Of a DNA stretch of 64,000 nucleotides, positions 14,801-26,903 are shown piece by piece. Position numbers and translations under genes: made by a program. The notes under the pieces were generated by a model. The model worked only from the letters and a program-made list of their open reading frames with translations. It was not told the origin of the DNA and ran no database searches. The DNA comes from Nautilus pompilius (lineage: Eukaryota; Mollusca; Cephalopoda; Nautilida; Nautilidae), in the NCBI GenBank assembly GCA_018389105.1, contig JACATO010000052.1:1426001-1490000 (forward strand). Direction: 5' to 3'. The stretch's first letter is position 1. Each line of letters opens with the position of its first letter.

Positions 14801-17400
14801 CAATAAATGGTTACCTCATTTGTGAAGTGGCTTCATCTGCAGCTTATGCATCATTCTTATGCTTCAGAGTTCAGCGGGACAGAAGAGCAAAACGCCTACT
14901 TTGAACTGCTTATAAATGTTTTTCAGGGAAAGTAGCCCCCATATTAACGCCAGTAAAGCTAGCCAACTGACTCAGACCAGTATAAAACCAAAACAATAAA
15001 TTGGTAAAAAGGCACATAAGTCACAAAACAAAAATATGGAAGGAGAGGATTTCTACAGGGTGACAGAGTAGAGCTTAGACCCAACAACAACTGAATTTGG
15101 CTGCAGATTATAATAAAACAAGCATCCAGTGTTGCTAAAACAAAAGCTCACATGACAGCAACTACAGGTATTTCCACCTGAAAAGTGGAATTCCAAACAA
15201 AAATTAACTAATATTTACTCACTACAGATTTCTAACAAATTTACTAAGATTTTGAGCAATTAATTGCTAGTTATCGTATTAATTAATTGAATTTTGGACA
15301 TTCACAGTCAATAAGTTTTCATAATAACCAGGCATTTTGCACAGGTGAATACTTTTTTTTGTTGATGCTATCTATAATTACTAATACTAAAGTTCATAAT
15401 TACTAATTAGTTTTAGATTCCAGCAAGATTAGATATCAAACGATTCTTTTCTTAGTGATTATAGCATTAATGAGCGGAATAAATTGCTGGAAAGTATAGT
15501 CGATAGTGTAGCATTAATAAATTTAAGAACCATGATGATAAGCTTTTCCCCCTCCCTATCCCTTGTATAAGCCATTATGAATGGCTTCCTGCCCCCTTGT
15601 AACTAAAACTAATCAACAACAGTTTTTTTTTAAGTCTAAGGTCATTATTTGTTAAAAGTGATTTTATTTTATTTGTATTTTCTTTTTAAAAAATCAATCA
15701 TAGTTAAAACAAATTACCTCCTGAATATATACATATACGCAGACAGACAGACACTAAGCATCTGGATTTTAGCAAAGTTATAACAGATTTTATTTTTGAT
15801 TTTATCTTTATTCTTAGTTAAAAAAATATCTGGAAATGAATATTTTGGTACTTCTTGAGAGGCAATGCATGTGCTGGAATAAAAGTTAATAAGTACTCAC
15901 TTGGAAGCAGATATAAATATGGGTTGGCAACTTCTTTTCTAAAACTTACCTAGCACATCACCAATAAGATTTTAAGTTAAAAAGTGAGATTCTAAAAATT
16001 TCTTTTTGTCATTTCTCTGCAGATAAATCATTTTTCCTACAGCTAGGTTTTCAAAGACATTGTCTTCAATTGCTAATTTCAAACTGTACCTGGTTAGGTT
16101 CACTTAACCCTATGGCCAACATAGCAGCTGCATTTGTTGTCTTTGCAGAAAAGATAAAAAAAATTTTAAAATCTGATTTCACTTTGCCTACCTGTGTCAT
16201 AATAGATAGATTTGGAAACACAACGTACCAATCATTTCTGATACACAAAAGTACATGATCCTAGGGCTGATGAAAGACCCACACAGAATTACAAAACAAA
16301 TTTTCATGCCTACAAAAGCATTTTAAATACTGCATTTCCTAAAGTTCAATTTCTTATAAACTTCTAATATTTATTTTTATATATGTGGTAATTCTTGATA
16401 TCATCTGATATTAAACTGATTACAAATTTTAATGCAATACCATAGACAGGTGTTGTTGTAGATATATCAATCAATAATGATTTAAAATTTTTAATACACA
16501 CACACACACACACACACAATATATGCTTTCCCTTTCCTCGAACACACACTGAATATAGTGGTAATCAAGTGTTTGATTTAGCAGCATAAGTAGCCATCTC
16601 TTTATTGACTCAATAAAGATAATATACATATTCATCTTGACACAATCGGAAAACACCTTTAGATTTTATTCCTTCAGAGTATGTTTAAAAAAAAAATACT
16701 GTCTGGTAATTTCAAGAGTAAATGCATACTAGAGAATTTATTGTGAAAAAAAAGAGGAGGGGGGGTTAAATCAGAGACTCTAGAAATAGCGAAATTGTAA
16801 TGCAAGCAGCATAAATTTTAACCAACCCCTTATAAGCACTGATTTTACATTTTTAAAAAAAATTTGTATTGAAAACAAATCTACTTCAAATGGAAAATCT
16901 AATATATCATCATCGTTATCCATCCATGACTAGTTAGCCTCGTTCTTAAAAATCTAGGTCATTACTGAAGGGGGAGAGAGAGAGACAACAGACCGCTTTT
17001 AATAGAAATTTTGCATCCTAATAAATTCTCTACATCGATATATTTGGAAATATTAGCATAATGTCCGAGTGAATGCATTAAAGTGCTCAACAATTTTTAA
17101 ATCATAAAAGAAATAAGATTTTTTTAAAAATGTTGGCTTCTACATTTGTCTACTATGTGAAGCAGCCAAGACAATTTAGATACAATTTGCATATCTCGTA
17201 TACACTAGCTGGCAAAATTAAAAGAAAAATTAATGACCCCCCCAAAAAAGAGATAATTATAGTATCTAAAAAATCAGTTAAAATTAATCAACTATCAGAC
17301 AGAAGAAGCACGAAGTCCGTGATCACGTGTGTTTGATCTAGAATTCTTATCAAAAGGTACCATCTCATCAATTAATTAGCCTGTAAATTGCAATTAATCT
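8888..17400. other. AT-rich non-coding stretch
   Basis: No supported gene. Small tandem repeats are present, for example (CA)n at 11,004-11,019 and 16,495-16,518, with GA-rich spots near 11,320 and 16,975. A 46-nt open segment at 16,192-16,237 (minus) with splice-like edges was considered and not called. Composition rises toward GC after about 17,400, where the CpG block begins. Confidence 0.5.
16495..16518. repeat. (CA)n microsatellite
   Basis: Uninterrupted CA dinucleotide run of about 12 units. Short minus-strand open frames across it translate to alternating Cys/Val and are artefacts. Confidence 0.95.
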
Positions 17401-19020
17401 GCACTTTACATTCTTCTCTCCCATGAATGCATCTGTACCCTTAATTTTGGTAACAGACAGCGGGTAAAACCTGAACAGAAGAACAGGCTTTGATAGCCAC
17501 GTCGAGATTAACTCTCGCTGGCAGATAAGAGGAGAAAAGGGTCGGGGGAGCGAGAGGAGAAATTCTGTAATACGAGATCTTCGGAATAACCAGCAGCAGC
17601 AGCAGCAGCCGCCAAGTTACTTCGACAGCGACGATCAGACAGCGTCAGGGGTTTTTTCCCCTACTGTTACTGCATGGAATCAATTAGGGGGGAAGGAAAA
17701 AATATATATATATATTCTCTGTGTATCAATGCAAATCTTAAATATGGGACTACTACGTCTAACAAATATTCCGCGTGATTCCCTAACGTGCAGCAGCAGC
17801 AGCAGCGGCACCACGTTCTTCCGAATCTATAATCATCAGATGGAAAGAAAGAAACCTGGAGAACGTTCCTTGTTATTGACAACCAAATTTACTTTTGCCT
17901 CCAGCTAGAATATTGGAGATGAGCGGCGTGCTAACGCATCGTTATTGGTTGCTATAAAACCTGACCGAACGAACTCATAATCAGATGCAAGTTCCGACTT
18001 GGATACAGAGAGCAGAATCTATTAACATGGTGCGTGCGGAGCCAGAGATAATTGGCTATTCTATACAGGGGGGGGGGAGACGTATTCCGCCATTGAAATT
18101 TTATCTGTTTCAGAACATACACACAGATCAGATGCGATTCTCCACTGGTTGTTATGGCGATATTCTTTAACAAAGATTGTTGTGCTACATACACGTAAAG
18201 GTGGGGGGGGGGAGATGTAAAGCCACTGTACAAACATCACTAGTTTCATGCTGACAAAAGGTGCCATTTGCATTATTAGATCACTTGTTTATTAATTTGT
18301 TGTTGTTGTTGTTTAACTAAGCACTATAAAAACAAAATAAAAAGGTGTCCCCACTGGTTACGTTGAGGAGGAGAATGGATTTCTGCAAGTCTGGGATATT
18401 ATTGTGAAGTTGAACGAAAAATTTAGAAGGGGGGGGATCGGCCGCAGTATTAATAGATAAGCGTTCAGCCTGGACCTGCTTCTTTTTTCCTTTCTTTTCC
18501 ACCCTCCCCCCCCAACATTTTAACCATCTCACGTATTGGTAAGATGAGCTTCAAATATACCGTGTGAACCAAATATGGAAAGCGTCCTTCATGCAAACTT
18601 GCAGCTTGTTTATGCTGGAATTAGAGAGAGAAGAGAGAGTAGGGGCCCCCCCCTCTCTCTCTCTCTCTCCCTTCCGCGGAATCGAACAGGCACCGACCCA
18701 AAATTAGAAACGGCACGAACAGAGGGACGAGAAAAAAAAAATCCGCGCTCCAGATGAGGGAAGAATATCAACCACCACCACCACCACCATATCTTCCCTC
18801 CCTGACAGACAGAAGAGACGAGGAGGAGGAGGGCGCCTTCGCTAATCAATCTGCGGCCCAGAACGCCATCGAGCTGCGCGTGCAGGGACCACTCGCCTTC
18901 GGATCCTGGCTGGCCTGGCTGGCTGGCTGGCTCGGCTCGGCTCGCTCGCCGGCCTGCCTGCCTGCCAGCCGTGAAAAGAATTCTGAATGCAACCTTCGCC
19001 TGACACGAGAGAGAGAGAGA

Positions 19021-19053
19021 GAGGGGGGGGGGGAGGCGGGGGAGGGGGGGGGG
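19021..19053 (+). repeat. Poly-G cluster, potential G-quadruplex
   Basis: Four or more separate G runs of five to eleven bases occur within about 33 bp of the plus strand, separated by A or AGGC. This meets the usual G-quadruplex pattern. A second, weaker G-rich tract follows at about 20,105-20,125. Both sit in the CpG block next to candidate first exons. Confidence 0.7.
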
Positions 19054-19203
19054 AGAGACGCCGCCGCCGCCGTCCGTCCGTCCGTCTTCCCCAAGTCGGG
19101 TTCCACCTCAAATCCCTCTGTCGGGATGGGAAGATCGCCCGGCGGGCGGGCGGGCTGAAATGGAAGGAGGAAAAAACAAGCGTACGAGTATACGAAGCCT
19201 TAC

Positions 19204-19375
19204 CTCGAATCACGTTTTATAAAACCCTTTTTTTTTACAAAAAAAATCCCTGTCGCTTCCACCGAACTGAAAATTCCCGATCGATTTCAACTGGAGCTCG
19301 CTGGGTCACACAACGCCATCTGTGTTTACGCTGTTAACTTTGAACGCATCGGGCGGAATGCTGTCGGCTCGGCTA
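19204..19375 (-). other. Candidate non-coding first exon of a minus-strand gene
   Basis: On the minus strand the segment ends at 19,204 with a strong donor (CGAG|GTAAGG). It contains a YY1-like word, ACAGATGGCGTTG (19,311-19,323), of the kind found at many TATA-less animal transcription starts. An ATG inside it gives only about 10 codons, so it would be 5' UTR. The upstream edge is a guess. A second, alternative minus-strand donor with perfect consensus (CCGCAG|GTGAGT) lies at 19,947. Together these suggest alternative first exons reading leftward. No transcript evidence is available here. Confidence 0.35.
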
Positions 19376-19796
19376 TTGTGAATATTCCTCCGCCGCGAGT
19401 TTAAAAAAAAAAAAAAAAAATTTTTTTTTCATAATAAAAATTAAACGAGAAAAAAATAAAACGATAAAATAAAACTAAACATATTTATATATGTGTGCAT
19501 TGGTAATTTCCCGGCTGATATTTGCTGAGCAGCGAGTTTTGCCCGTTCTCGTTTTCTTCTTCTCCTTCCTCCTCCGTCTACGACTGAGGTCACTAGGCCA
19601 AGGGACATAAATCGTAATATTAAGACGATAAAAAAAAACAAAAAAAAAAAAATTTTACTGTACAGGAAACTTCTTACTTGAAGGGTTAATAATCGGACAG
19701 TTTTAAATACCAAGTGAAATTAGGTGGAGATGAAGGAAATAAACTGGAAACTGCAGCCTCGGCGAGCGTCTGGCGACCAGCAAATAACTGCCGTGT

Positions 19797-19876
19797 TGTT
19801 ATTATTATTATTATTATCATTGTTGTTATTGTTATCATTATTACTATTTGTTGTTGTTGTTATTATTATTATTATT
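19797..19876. repeat. TTA/TTG trinucleotide repeat
   Basis: About 80 bp of imperfect TTA, TTG and TCA triplets on the plus strand. The Leu- or Asn-rich frames over it are artefacts of the repeat. Confidence 0.9.
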
Positions 19877-20418
19877 AGTTGGAAGGGAGAAAAGAGAAGA
19901 AACGTTCTTCCATCGTGTTGTTTACTGGACTGTGTCGTCAACTCACCTGCGGGGGTTTTCCGACACTGCGAGCTCGAGTAAACAACCGTATTTATTGTTT
20001 TATTTAAAAAAAAACAAAAAACAACAACAACAAACAACAAAAAACTGAATATTTTGTTTGTTTGTTTTTAGCATGGAACTCGTCGTCCGCCGAGAGCTGA
20101 ACGAGGGGGGGGAGGGGGGAAGAGGAGGAGGAGAGGGAGAAGCTACCTCGGCCAGCTGCAGGTGCTATGTCCGCTCGTCCCGGCCGGGGTGAGGACGAAA
20201 TTAACCGGCTGTCTTTGTCTCCGTCGTCGCCATTTATCGTTAACCTATTCGTGAAAAGCTTTTATTTTACCTTTCTATTGTTATTAACCCGCACCTACCA
20301 AAGAGAAGAGAAGTCGGCAACCGGCGGGTTGTGTTTGTTTGTCTGTTTTTCGGACTCAGCTGCAAAAGTTTTACACGGTAAAAAGAAGACAAAAACATGA
20401 AAGATGTTAGTATACATA

Positions 20419-20436
20419 TGTGTGTGTGTGTGTGTG
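20419..20436. repeat. (TG)n microsatellite
   Basis: Pure TG dinucleotide run within the CpG block. Confidence 0.95.
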
Positions 20437-22586
20437 AGGGTGAGGGTGTGTACAAAGAACCAGCAGAGGTTGAGTAGCTTCCATAACTAAGGCAGAGTCC
20501 GTCATTTTGTTCCATTGTCTTACGAGGAGGCGAGTTTACCTTGATAGGAATGGCGCGTGTCAGACGAAGGAGCAGGAGCAGGTGAGAAATCGTCTTGTTG
20601 AGAGGGAGGAAGGGAAAACCCGCCGGAGGTTGTTCGAGATGGTGGGAAGATACAGTGGTTCCAAGAGCGCTGGTGTGGCGGACTGGAATACGACGCTATG
20701 CCGCTTCATTGAGTGAGTGAGCACTGCTGCACACCTCGTACATTATACAGGTGCGCGATAACAGTAAAAAATCTCCACCTTTATCTCGTAGGCGCCCATT
20801 TGTGTTTCTGCTGCTGGTTCTCTCTCTCTCTCTCTGTGTGTGTAGCATCCATGTTTGACTGGTTTAAATTTTGAGAAAACGTATGACGGACTCATCAAAG
20901 ATGGTTAATCATCATCAAAAGACCGTTGCTGCTGCTGTTGTTCGTATCGAGGGCATCATAAATAGCGGGGAATCTCGGAATGTCGACAACAATAGTTACA
21001 TCTGTCGTCGGGCATTTAGGTTTTAATCGGAAATTCGAGAAATCTTATCGCGTATTTAAATATCAGTGCCTCTCCGCCCACTCAGGTAAGGGCAGGTGTG
21101 CTCAGGTAGAGACAGGCGGGGTAGAATTACGAGTTTATACAGATTAGAAACGTTCTTCCTCTCCATCTACTGCGAATAAATGAAAACTGTGAAAATCCGG
21201 CTTAAATTCGGCAACGCCCGCTGACCCCCCCCCACCTCTCCAACCGGATGAAGGATCTCTCTGACAACTACAACCAATTGATCACCGACAGGAAATGTTT
21301 CATTTACCATTTATAAATCAAATCGAACAACTTATTATTACCGGAGCGGCCAGCCACCTCGAAAGATTCTGCTTATTAAAACTGGTTCACGATTCCCTTC
21401 GGACAAGCGTTGTTGTTGTTGCTCTCTCTCATTCTTTACTCTCGCCGAGACTTCTCCCCTTTCTGTGTCAGTCGACTTCGTGGAACCGTTAAGTAAACAA
21501 ACTGTTTGTTCATGTACATATATCCTGCGCCATTCTCGTGAGCCACAACAGATAATTATATTATATAAAAATACTTTGCATGCCAATTTCTTTTCTTTTT
21601 TTTTTTAAAATTTTTTTTTGTGCTCAGCAAAAGAGATTAGATAGAATTGGTTCGACAGGAGTCTTGACTCGGGCGAGAATAACCCGTGCGTGGAAGGAAG
21701 GAAAGACAAGAGCACCAGCAACTCTAACACACCTGGAACGTGAAGAGAGATGACTGACAGGGCTAGAATGGATTCCGTTAACTGTTCCACCGGGCGGAAC
21801 CCGGCTATCAGCAAAAGAACACAAAGCTTCTAAAAGGTTTTCTTAGTAGATTCGTCATCATCATCATCATCATCGCTGAAACCAAATCACGAAATATCTT
21901 TTAATCGAAGAACTTCTAGAAGTGGCCAGTCTTTTTTTTTTTTCTTTCCGCGAAGTCACGTGGGAATATCCTTCTTCCTCTCTCCCCATCGACCGATATT
22001 AAAATAGATGGGACCACCCGCCATAGCCCCCTCCCCTAGAACTGAAATGCATAGTTATTACACATTTCAGATTTATCTCGTTGCAGCTAACACAATGAGA
22101 ACGAAGCGATATCGATTATTAGGCTTTAATATTACGAGTAAACGCAGTAAAGTCTGCGAGTGTGAGAGCAGCCCTTTAAAACATATATACCTGTTACAGC
22201 GACAGTAATACCTAACTAAACGTCCAGATTACTTGTAAATGAACACCCGAAGCATATGACGTCGTGTATAATTCACCTGTACGGGTAATTATGAATCAGT
22301 GATGCTAGACAGCAACCACCCCACCGGTATCCTCTTTTAAGAATACACTTAAAATTATTTTTCAGAGTTTACAGGTTGTTTGTTATGTAATTCGATCAAT
22401 GTCGCTAAAAAAATCAGTTCAACTCTTTTTTTTTTTGCTATAAATTCCGGAATGCAGATTCCTTCAAGTGGCAGGAGTTTGCCTAAGTTTGAAAACTTTG
22501 GTGCTGTTCACGCCACAGTTGTTGGGCTGCTCAAGTCAGCAATCAAGAGAAATTCGGTCTTTCGACTCTTCGGAAAACGTATGTGC

Positions 22587-22611
22587 GACGTCACAGTTGT
22601 GCAAGATGGCG
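22587..22611 (+). promoter_or_regulatory. CRE-like half-site next to a YY1-like site
   Basis: GACGTCA (22,587-22,593) is followed 8 bp later by CAAGATGGCG (22,602-22,611). The second word is close to the YY1/initiator motif CAAGATGGCGGC found at the start of many animal transcripts in this orientation. The ATG inside it opens only a short frame. I read this as a possible rightward transcription start within the CpG block. This is inference from motif and context. Confidence 0.4.
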
Positions 22612-22989
22612 TCTTGTAGCACGAGATGGCAGTTTCTTTTTATTTTAACCTCCGATTTACATAAGTAATTTTTTTTCCAATTAATAATAATAATAAGACA
22701 ATACTCTAGTATATTATTTAGAGCCCCCACGCTTCTGTTAAAGTTTATATGCAACATGGAAGGAGAAACATCAAAACACCGTCTGTTGAGTATAGCCAGG
22801 TGCATGGTGGGAGGTAATAGCATGTTGATCTGAGCTGCTGAGTACAGCCGAGAGCGAGGACCAACAGGAGCTGTGATGATGGTGATGATGATGATGATGA
22901 TGAAGAAAAAAACAAACAAATCGAGAAATACCCCAGAAACACACGTAGAAAATTTACCGGAGAGAAAACGGATAATAAAAATATATTTT

Positions 22990-23168
22990 GGGGCAGAAAC
23001 AAATTATGTATGAGAGATCTCCGACTCCCGGCGGGTGGTGTAGTACACGGCAGTTCCGCTCCCCGTCGGCGACTCAAACGTCTACTGTTTTCCAAACGCG
23101 GTGGCTTTAATGGCAAATATATATATATACTATCTTTGAGTCAGCGTATCGATCATCTCAAGAGCCAG
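22990..23168 (+). other. Candidate first exon of a plus-strand gene
   Basis: This CpG-rich segment ends at 23,168 in a good donor (GAGCCAG|GTAGGTGAAC). Other plus-strand donors of good quality lie at 21,085 (CACTCAG|GTAAGG), 25,206 (CGTACAG|GTATTG), 27,045 (CCCAG|GTACGT) and 32,990 (GCAGCAG|GTACAC). The block could therefore supply several alternative 5' exons to the plus-strand unit whose coding exons I place at 35-42 kb. No in-frame start links any of them to those exons, so the 5' end is unresolved. Confidence 0.3.
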
Positions 23169-23409
23169 GTAGGTGAACGCTTCTCACAACCTGCGTTCTT
23201 GTGTAGACCGTGTGATGGCTTCCTGCCTGCTTATTATACCAAATCTGCATTAAGATGAAGCGCAGCTAATTCCACTCTCCCAACCCTACCCGTTGAGGTC
23301 TATTTGGATCTTTCGTGGATCGATGGAAGAAACTGCCTCCCTCACTACACGCCGGATTACATCCGAGCTCTCGTTTTACTGAAGTTAGCGCTTTTGTCTG
23401 GTACAGGTA

Positions 23410-23421
23410 CGCGCATGCGCA
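23410..23421. promoter_or_regulatory. NRF1-like site
   Basis: CGCGCATGCGCA matches the palindromic NRF1 consensus (YGCGCAYGCGCR). It lies in CpG-rich DNA about 240 bp downstream of the 23,168 donor and directly after a CAG|GTAC word. NRF1 sites are typical of CpG-island promoters in animals. Occupancy here is inferred. Confidence 0.5.
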
Positions 23422-24727
23422 CGCGACGGTGATTGCCTGGTATTACAATTATACTAAGGAAGTACCATAAAACAAGAAGAATATCTGCTCGATTTAGAAG
23501 GGTACAAATTATAACGGTTACAGAATTTTTTTTTTTATGCTTTGTTTTGGAAAATCCCGCTTAAACGAAATATTGGCGGAAAGCTACCCTATTTTCATGG
23601 TTACCATGACAGTGTCACGTGAAAAATAATTACCTGTTAACATATGGGCTTGCTGGCCCATACATCAGACTGACGTGAAAGTCCCCTGCGAACTGTTTTG
23701 ATTTACAGGGCTTTGACAAATTACCAGCCTCTTTTCCATGCACAAATAAATCCATGTTTTGTGGCCTAAGGGTCACTAGCTAGTAACTCCTACAGAGAGG
23801 AGGACAGAGTGCGAAAGAGGTCAACCGACAAAGGTCATCCATTCCTCCCTTTGTGATTACGCAGGTCCGGATACAGCACGGCTGGCAAAATTATATTTAT
23901 ATAAAACTCGCTAAATTATTATTATTAAAACGATATAAACTTTATTATTCATTAGTAAAATGTAAAAAAAAAAAAATAGAGAGAGAGAATTAAAAAAAAA
24001 AAATGATTGTGTTCATTCAAACGAAGACGTTTTAAAAAAAATTACAATTTACTGCGGAACTGCTTTAATATATCGGATGATGAATCAGTTAAAGATGCTC
24101 GATTAAGTAAATATTAATACATAAAATAATCATTTACTAATCGGTAATATAAATTATGTATATTTCAAAAACAGTAAGACCTAACCCTTTTTCATTCATT
24201 GAACATAATGATATGGAGCAGTACTGCTTACTACGAATTTTCCATTTGTTTTAATTGTTTTAAAAGAGGTGGAAATTTTTTAAAGAAAAAAAGGTTAATT
24301 TTTTTTTTTTTTTTTTTTTTACATACATACGATGATATTTAGATCTCTGTCGTAACAATTCGATCATTCTCGCAAAAAGGAGTTTCTCCGGGGCTCGCGT
24401 GTCCGTGGCCGGCCGAGGTTACGCAGTCTCATTTTCAGAGAATGTATGATGCCGATAGCTCGCGGCAGCTAAGAGGGCGGGTCGGGTGCATCAGGTAGTT
24501 GCTCCTCTTTTTGGAGAGGAAGGCGCGCAGCTAAAGCACATCGGCACCCTCCCTCGCACTATCAGCACGCGCAGAAGGGGGCTGTTACTTGCCGAATTCG
24601 CCATGATCATCCCATCAGTCCCTTTCGGTATTTTGCAGCATCAACACCCACTGTGATGCTGCACTGCATAAACTTGATTGTACTGGACGAACTGCTTAAC
24701 GACGGCCATAGCAACCGACGGGAATAA

Positions 24728-25138
24728 AGACGACTGAACGTTCGTGAATCGGTTGATGACGATACTTTCAGCCCGTGTGTTTATAATCAGCTGTCAAACA
24801 CGAGGAATTTAGACAGTTTCTTTAAGGGAGCAAAGCAGACCTGGAATTTCATTGATGGACGGCAGAATTCCGCCGGTTACATGTCCGGAATACAGCCATC
24901 TTTCTTCTCCCTGGTGAAGAGATTCTCCACCATGTTCACCGGAACCTATTGGAAGATGGACCGAAACGCCATGTAGTTACTTTCTGGCAAACCGGATCCG
25001 GACATGAACCTCCGCTGGACATCTGCAACGTGGGAGCATCTTGATAAACAATTAAGGGGTCAGGTGACCAACTTCACAGCAACAACCGGGGGAATGTCTG
25101 GAAACGTTGCGGAAAATCCTGGCCTAGGTCACCACTGA
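24728..25138 (+). pseudogene. 137-codon frame with one internal TAG, unknown
   Basis: One plus-strand frame runs 82 codons, meets a TAG at 24,974-24,976, then runs another 53 codons to a TGA, all in the same frame. It includes the peptides FFKGAKQTWNFIDGRQ, FSLVKRFSTMFTGTYW and, after the TAG, WEHLDKQLRGQVTNF, which have ordinary amino-acid composition. There is no start codon near the beginning. It lies in balanced-GC sequence that ends at a good donor (25,206). It could be a decayed exon, a transposon remnant, or chance openness in GC-balanced DNA. I recognise no family. Confidence 0.2.
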
Positions 25139-25219
25139 TGATCTGACACATTTCCACATCCAGATGACTACAAATTCCACTGGATGTGAGAGATGCCCGT
25201 ACAGGTATTGTAATTAGAA

Positions 25220-25253
25220 GTGTGTGTGTGTGTGTGTTGTGTGGGTGTGTGTG
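25220..25253. repeat. (TG)n microsatellite
   Basis: TG-rich tandem run immediately downstream of the CAG|GTATTG donor at 25,206. Confidence 0.95.
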
Positions 25254-26287
25254 AAGCCCGTGCCAGCCAAATTATTACGGCAAGGATCTGTTGTGTACGC
25301 ATTTTAAAAAGAGGAGAGAGGGAAAAAAAAAGACAGAGAAAACTGAAATTTAAAAAAAAAAAAAAAAAATTCGTTCCAAAAATAAGAAGAATCGGAGGAC
25401 CAGAAAGGAGATAATCCGGCCGTAGCTTTCACCGAGACGAGATCTGAACCTATAACGAACGTTACATTTAAATTCCAAATCCACGTAAAAACACTGAAAA
25501 TAAACTGAAAGTAATCTTTCCTATTGTTGCAGCACTTGAAGTCATTAAAAAAAAATGGAAAGGGGGGGGGGCAATTAGAGTTTGTCAAGAGCAACAATAA
25601 CACTAAATTAATTAATTAATTAAATTGGCATGACGTGTTGTTCTAAGCATTAATTGTGGTGCGCCCTAAAAGATGATTGCTGTCAAAGTCTCTAAAAGAT
25701 CGATAGCATCCCCAAAGTGTAAACAAACCACATACGTGTAGCCAGTTTTGTTTTTCCCATCATCGAACTAGTAGCCAAAGGGAGATAAATATGATTAATT
25801 CCGGTTTCATTCTTAACTAAAAAATCAATACAAAACTATTTTTTGTGAATCGGCGCGGGTAGGGACCATATAAATCAAACTATTTCTAAATCTGTGTTAA
25901 TATTCCATGCACAGTAAATGAACAAAATCCAGCTGATCTGAGGAGGTCTGACAATAAAATAAGTTACGAGTTTTTATAAAACTATTTCCAGAGATGATGT
26001 TCTAGAGAAAACTTTAATAATCTGTGTGGGCCCCATTATTATTATTATTATTATTATTATTAGTTAAATTAACTGCCATCGACTGATCCTTATAGAATTC
26101 TGAATAATAAATTCTCCTTGGGATCAGTGGAAAGCCAGGGTGGGAAGAGGCGTCTCTCACCGCTGTCGAATGAATTCCTCCTACCTCTTTGTGTTAGTTT
26201 TGCACCGAAACTGGGCACACAGTTCGATAGTTCCATACGTGCGTATTTATCGTTTTCACTGTCGTTTCCTATTTAAAAAAAAAAAAA

Positions 26288-26307
26288 ATATATATATATA
26301 TATATAT
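26288..26307. repeat. (TA)n microsatellite
   Basis: AT dinucleotide run after a poly-A tract. Confidence 0.95.
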
Positions 26308-26605
26308 TGTCTCCCGCCCGACCTCTCTGCTACCATAACTTCCCTTGAGCGTCCTCTTAGAACGTCAAGACCAACGCTGTTCTTACAGTACTGGAGAGTG
26401 CTAAGAGAGAGGAGGACAGAACGATACACGTCACCAGTTAACCAGATCACATCTGTTATACGGAACCTGATTTTAGCCCTGGGCACGGGGTCTGATGTAA
26501 AACATGAAACAATCTTTCCGAAGGTATCACAAACAAACGAGAAGATCGTTTTATTATGAAATTGCGATATTTAAAAATGTTTTCCGCGCCCCAGATTACT
26601 TTAAT

Positions 26606-26903
26606 ATCTCTCTCTCTCTCTTTCTCTCCATCTCTCTCTCTATCTCTCTCTGCTGATGACATCTCACTCTCTCTACTGATGTCATCTCTCTCTCTACTGA
26701 CGTCATCTCTCTCTCTATTGATGTCATCTCTCTCTCTACTGATGTCATCTCTCTCTCTACTGACGTCATCTCTCTCTCTATTGATGTCATCTCTCTCTCT
26801 ACTGACGTCATATCTCTCTCTATTGATGTCATCTCTCTCTCTCTCTCTACTGACGTCATCTCTCTCTCTCTACTGACGTCATCTCTCTCTCTCTCGCTCT
26901 CCT
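26606..26903. repeat. CRE minisatellite array 1 (21-bp unit)
   Basis: Tandem array of CT-rich units of the form TCTCTCTCTACTGACGTCA. Five units carry the exact CRE palindrome TGACGTCA (26,698; 26,761; 26,803; 26,851; 26,874). Five carry TGATGTCA (26,678; 26,719; 26,740; 26,782; 26,824), the variant expected from deamination of the central CpG. From 26,678 to 26,824 the octamers recur every 20-21 bp, close to two helical turns. Overlapping open frames of about 106 codons on both strands (Ser/Leu-rich, Glu/Arg-rich) are artefacts of the repeat. Confidence 0.95.

Larger units (their letters stand above)
17400..20750. promoter_or_regulatory. CpG-rich block, left part (candidate promoter region)
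   Basis: GC and CpG rise sharply relative to both flanks. The block holds CAG/CTG, CCA and CTGG short repeats (17,590-17,610; 17,792-17,810; 18,766-18,788; 18,905-18,960), and poly-G or poly-C tracts at about 18,067, 18,200, 18,428, 18,649 and 19,023. There are good minus-strand donors at 19,204 and 19,947. A TATA-like CTATAAAA with an upstream CCAAT-type ATTGG lies at 17,945-17,959. Frames with runs of Pro, Arg, Gly, Leu or Ser across this block are translations of simple sequence and are not called as genes. Promoter function is inferred from composition and splice-donor placement. Confidence 0.5.

Noticed and set aside
16192-16237. 46-nt minus-strand exon-like segment (NDWYVVFPNLSIMTQ)
   Set aside because: Splice-like edges, but phase does not fit the 8,846 candidate and chance openness is high at this length.
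17945-17985. CCAAT plus TATAAA pair ahead of a 61-codon frame
   Set aside because: The frame runs into a poly-G tract and lacks protein-like features; the TATA word alone is weak in AT-rich DNA.
18610-19337. Pro-, Arg- and Gly-rich frames of up to 134 codons on both strands
   Set aside because: They cover CCA, CTGG, GA and poly-G simple repeats in the CpG block and overlap in several frames; no domain is visible.
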